Shown piece after piece: positions 61,362 through 64,000 of a stretch of 64,000 nucleotides of DNA; the first letter of the stretch is position 1, and every line of letters starts with the position of its first letter. A model generated the notes under the pieces. That model saw nothing but the letters and a program-made list of their open reading frames with translations, did not search any database and had not been told where the DNA came from. The position numbers and the translations under genes are program-made. The DNA is taken from positions 431,556 through 495,555 of the forward strand of contig NZ_RJSF01000044.1 of assembly GCF_003725535.1 (NCBI RefSeq). Reading direction: 5' to 3'. The stretch comes from Nocardioides pocheonensis. Lineage in GTDB: Bacteria; Actinomycetota; Actinomycetes; Propionibacteriales; Nocardioidaceae.

Positions 61362-62533
61362 CGGGGCAGCCACCCGTCGAGCCGGTCGAGGCCCTGCTCG
61401 ATGTCCTCGGCCGAGCCTGCGAAGGACAGTCGCACGAACTCCCGTCCTCGCCTGGTGTCGAAGTCGATGCCGGGCGCCATCGCCACGCCCGTCTCGTCGA
61501 GAGCGCGCAGGCACCACGCGTACGAGTCGTCGGTCAGGTGCCCGACGTCGGCGTAGACGTAGAACGCACCGTCCGCGGGCGCGAGCTTGTCGATCCCCAG
61601 GCGAGGCAGGCCGTCGAGGAGAAGGCGGCGGTTCGCGGCGTACCGGTCGACGTGGCCGTCGAGCTCGGCGTACGACTCCGGCGTGAAGGCGGCGATCGCG
61701 GCGTACTGGCTGAGAACGGGCGGGCAGATCGTGAAGTTGCCGGTGAGCACGTCGACCGGCCGGCGCAGGTCCTCGGGCACGAGCATCCAGCCGACGCGCC
61801 AGCCTGTCATCGAGAAGTACTTCGAGAACGATCCGAAGGTGACGCCGGTGCGCGAGGTCTGCCACGCCGAGGACGTGCCGCCGGCCCCGTAGACGATCCC
61901 GTGGTAGATCTCGTCGGAGATCAGCCGGACGCCGTTCTCCTCGCACCAGCGCGCGATCGCGGCCAGCTCGTCGGCCGGGATCATCGTGCCGGTGGGGTTG
62001 GCCGGCGAGGCGATCACGACGCCGGCGATCGGCCCGGGCACCGACTCGAGCAGCGCGACGGTCGGTTGGAACCGCGTCTCCGGGCCGCAGTCGACCTCGA
62101 CGACCTCGCAGCCGAGCGCGGTGAGCACGTTGCGGTAGCAGGGGTATCCCGGTCGGGCCATCACGACGCGGTCGCCCGGCTCGAAGGCCGCCAGGAACGC
62201 GAGCAGGAAGCCGCCGGACGAGCCGGTCGTCACGACCACGTCGTCGGCGCGGACCTCGATGCCGGACCTGGTCCGGTGGTGCTCGGCGATCGCGGCCCGC
62301 AGCTCGGGTACGCCGGTCGCGACCGTGTAGCCGAGCAGGTCCTCGTCGAGCAGCCGCTTGGCCTCCTCGCGCACCGCTCGCGGCGCCCCGGTCGAGGGCT
62401 GGCCGGCGACGAAGTTCACCAGGTCGCCCCGGCTCGCCTGCCGCGCCTTCGCCGCTGCCAGCAGGTCCATCACGTGGAACGGCGGCACGTTCGCCCGCTG
62501 GGCGACGTGGAGGCGCTGGGCGATCTGGCTCAC
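61358..62533 (-). CDS. Class I/II PLP aminotransferase
   Basis: 391 residues. The fold-type I pattern is clear: 'VVTTGSSGGFLLAFLAAFEP', 'PANPTGTMIPADELAA', 'ISDEIYHGIVYG', and PLP-Lys in 'TFGSFSKYFSMTGWRVGW', with the carboxylate-binding Arg in 'REFVRLSFAGS'. It is an aspartate/alanine-type transaminase; the substrate is unknown. It is translationally coupled to the downstream MOSC gene (ATGA). Confidence 0.88.
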   Translation of the reverse strand: MSQIAQRLHVAQRANVPPFHVMDLLAAAKARQASRGDLVNFVAGQPSTGAPRAVREEAKRLLDEDLLGYTVATGVPELRAAIAEHHRTRSGIEVRADDVVVTTGSSGGFLLAFLAAFEPGDRVVMARPGYPCYRNVLTALGCEVVEVDCGPETRFQPTVALLESVPGPIAGVVIASPANPTGTMIPADELAAIARWCEENGVRLISDEIYHGIVYGAGGTSSAWQTSRTGVTFGSFSKYFSMTGWRVGWMLVPEDLRRPVDVLTGNFTICPPVLSQYAAIAAFTPESYAELDGHVDRYAANRRLLLDGLPRLGIDKLAPADGAFYVYADVGHLTDDSYAWCLRALDETGVAMAPGIDFDTRRGREFVRLSFAGSAEDIEQGLDRLDGWLPR

Positions 62534-62557
62534 GGGCCCACGCTATCCGGCCGCTCC

Positions 62558-62671
62558 GGTGGTCGAGGTGCGAGCGCCGGCGAGGCGTGGTTGAGGAGCT
62601 CCGGTGGTTGAGGCGCGAGCGCCGGCGCTCCGGTGGTTGAGGTGCGAGCGCCAGCGAGCCTCGAACCCCCC
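62558..62671. repeat. Family B repeats, three partial copies
   Basis: GGTGGTTGAGGTGCGAGCGCC-type units begin at 62558, 62603 and 62632; the last one carries the right end AGCGAGCCTCGAAC. All read in the same direction, unlike the paired copies elsewhere. It sits in the 262-bp gap before the MBG protein gene. Confidence 0.8.
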
Positions 62672-62691
62672 CGGATCGTCCCGGAGGGCAC

Positions 62692-62724
62692 GAGGACCCC
62701 TGCCCTCCCTCGGCAGGGGTCCTC
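62692..62724 (-). terminator. Terminator of the MBG-domain protein gene
   Basis: GAGGACCCCTGCC (62692-62704) and GGCAGGGGTCCTC (62712-62724) form a perfect 13-bp stem with a 7-nt loop, about 70 bp past the stop of the minus-strand gene. Confidence 0.75.
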
Positions 62725-62795
62725 ATTCCGCGGCAGGAGCCGCAGTCGGCGGCCGCCAAGGGAGCAGCCTCCGCTCTCGTTCGTGCGCCGACCCG

Positions 62796-64000
62796 TCAGG
62801 GCCTGACCTGCACGTTGCCCCCGTTCAAGTTGATCTGCCCGCTCGGGGAGCCCAGCTGGTAGTACGTGCCCGAGCTGTCCCAGACCTTGAGCGCGTACGT
62901 GTCCGGCGCCGGCGAGCTCGAGGCGCCCGGCTCACCTTTGTCGGTGACGTCGACCTGGAACTGCCGATTCCCGCCGAGGCTGTAGGACACTCCGGTCTGG
63001 CGGTTCACCGCGGTCACGTTGCTCTTTCCGGTGAAGGTCGCGGTGCAGATCTTCGGCGTCGTGGTCCCGCAGGTCTGGGTGAGCGCGCTCATGGCATTGC
63101 TCTTGATGATCCAGTTGTAGTCGCCGGCCGGCAGGTAACCACCCGCCGGGTTCGCGACCTGGTTCACCGTGAGGGTCTTCCGGTAGATGTAGAGGCTGTT
63201 CCCCTGGACGCCTCCGTTCTTCTGGTACTTCACCGTGAACCCGAAGTTGCTGCGGGTGGACAGATTCGGCTCGATCAGCCAGCCGCCGCCAGTGGTGAAC
63301 CCGGTGCCGGAGTTGACCACCGTCAGGGCGGCGTCCTCGACGGGAGCGACGTAGAACGAGTTCGCCACCAGCTCCATCTTCACCGTGTAGTTGTCCGCCA
63401 CCAGTCCTGACACCGTGCAGCTCGCCGTGCCCGTGCCACCGGCCACGTTGGACACCGTGGCGGTGCAAGAGCCCTTCTCGGTGTCGCCGTAGCCGTACAC
63501 CGTGAACTTCACCTGAGTGGTGCCCAGCTTGGTGCCGAGCGTTCCGTCGGCCGCCTCCGTCACGGCCGCCGCGAGGTGGGCGGTGCCCGTCGAGGTGCTC
63601 GAGGTCGAGCCGGTGCTGACGAGGGAGTCCCCGGTGTACTCGAGGGCCGCGTTCTCCTGCGTCACGGTGAGCGTCCCGTTCGTGAACGTGAAGGAATAGT
63701 TCGCTGCGGCGAGAGATCCGATGCTGGGTGTGATCGGGTACGAACCGGCCGGGCTCTCGGCGCCCGCCGTGGTGGAGAAGCCGGGCGAGCCGGTGACGCC
63801 GGAGGTAGCGAGCGTCTCGCCGTTGGCGAAGCCGGTCAGCGTCGCCGTGAACGCCGGTGTCGGGTCGCTGTACTGGCGTCCCTTGTCGTTGGCTGTGACG
63901 GTGAGCGCCTTCTTGGTCACGTCCAGGATTCCTGGGGCGTAGGTGATGGCGTAGTTGTCGCTGGTCAGCCCGTTCGGGGTGACGGTGTAGGCGGCGACCG
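62796..64000 (-). CDS. MBG-repeat surface protein, C-terminal part (5' end off window)
   Basis: The frame continues past the window end; an internal GTG at 63920 is not the start. Reading from the edge, 'YTVTPNGLTSDNYAITYAPG' then 'KKALTVTANDKGRQYSDPTP' and 'PAFTATLTGFANGETLATSG' are MBG-2-type (mostly beta, adhesin-like) repeats. They are followed by about 250 residues of beta-sandwich repeats rich in Thr/Ser/Gly with paired Cys ('GSCTATVSNV', 'TASCTVSGLV'), ending without anchor or sorting motif. Composition (Asn, Thr, Tyr) differs from neighbours. It is probably secreted and very large. Confidence 0.75.
   Translation of the reverse strand, partial: VAAYTVTPNGLTSDNYAITYAPGILDVTKKALTVTANDKGRQYSDPTPAFTATLTGFANGETLATSGVTGSPGFSTTAGAESPAGSYPITPSIGSLAAANYSFTFTNGTLTVTQENAALEYTGDSLVSTGSTSSTSTGTAHLAAAVTEAADGTLGTKLGTTQVKFTVYGYGDTEKGSCTATVSNVAGGTGTASCTVSGLVADNYTVKMELVANSFYVAPVEDAALTVVNSGTGFTTGGGWLIEPNLSTRSNFGFTVKYQKNGGVQGNSLYIYRKTLTVNQVANPAGGYLPAGDYNWIIKSNAMSALTQTCGTTTPKICTATFTGKSNVTAVNRQTGVSYSLGGNRQFQVDVTDKGEPGASSSPAPDTYALKVWDSSGTYYQLGSPSGQINLNGGNVQVRP

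Overview
The window is about 64 kb of very GC-rich chromosomal DNA from an actinobacterium, most likely a Nocardioides-like member of the Nocardioidaceae. The support is indirect. Gene families include a bacterial proteasome activator (Bpa), an AfsR/SARP-type regulator, DinB-like families linked to mycothiol users, GTP-dependent PEP carboxykinase, and a carboxylase cluster in the same order as Mycobacterium tuberculosis accA2/accD2. GTG starts are common, as are ATGA/GTGA stop-start overlaps. I see no phage, integrase, transposase, CRISPR array or rRNA. There are three tRNA genes: Ser-UGA, Ser-GCU and Arg-ACG.

Layout. 1-8.8 kb holds housekeeping and accessory genes: GNAT, HAD phosphatase, pterin dehydratase, Bpa, quinone reductase, DUF6457 plus mobA, a nitrilase, a proline-rich membrane protein and a free-standing biotinyl carrier. 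8.8-12.5 kb holds two tRNA-Ser genes, a 60-bp tandem repeat, and a 50-residue secreted peptide gene beside a TrmB/LuxR-like regulator. 12.5-20.8 kb is a five-gene minus-strand catabolic operon (aldolase-aminotransferase fusion, MFS, epimerase, FGGY kinase, SDR) divergent from a PucR-type regulator. 20.9-28.2 kb is a tight five-gene cassette: SWIM zinc finger, DUF5691, MoxR AAA ATPase, DUF5682 and VWA. 28.2-36.6 kb has a TMEM175-like channel, a MarR-controlled DHA2 efflux pump, a DUF4032 kinase-like protein, tRNA-Arg, pckG and a secreted EEP-fold enzyme. 36.7-46.8 kb has an adenylate cyclase with a cyclic-nucleotide-binding partner, a flavin monooxygenase, an AfsR-like regulator, a DrrAB-type ABC exporter and an RDD protein. 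46.9-57.2 kb is a TetR-controlled acyl-CoA carboxylase operon (AtuA-like protein, two acyl-CoA dehydrogenases, carboxylase beta and alpha, enoyl-CoA hydratase). 57.2-64 kb has two paralogous secreted proteins, a divergent P450/TetR pair, MOSC and aminotransferase genes, and the C-terminal part of an MBG-repeat surface protein.

The main unexplained structure is a set of short palindromic repeats scattered over the second half. One family (25 bp, core GGTTTCGGCAGGCTCAACC) lies inside four protein-coding genes without breaking the frame, adding peptides such as VSAGSTT or VVEPAETT. Three of these genes are in the carboxylase operon. A second family ends the adenylate cyclase gene and separates accD-like from accA-like. 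Other points of interest are the peptide/regulator pair with its repeated upstream half-sites, the MoxR/VWA cassette, and the aldolase-aminotransferase fusion operon.
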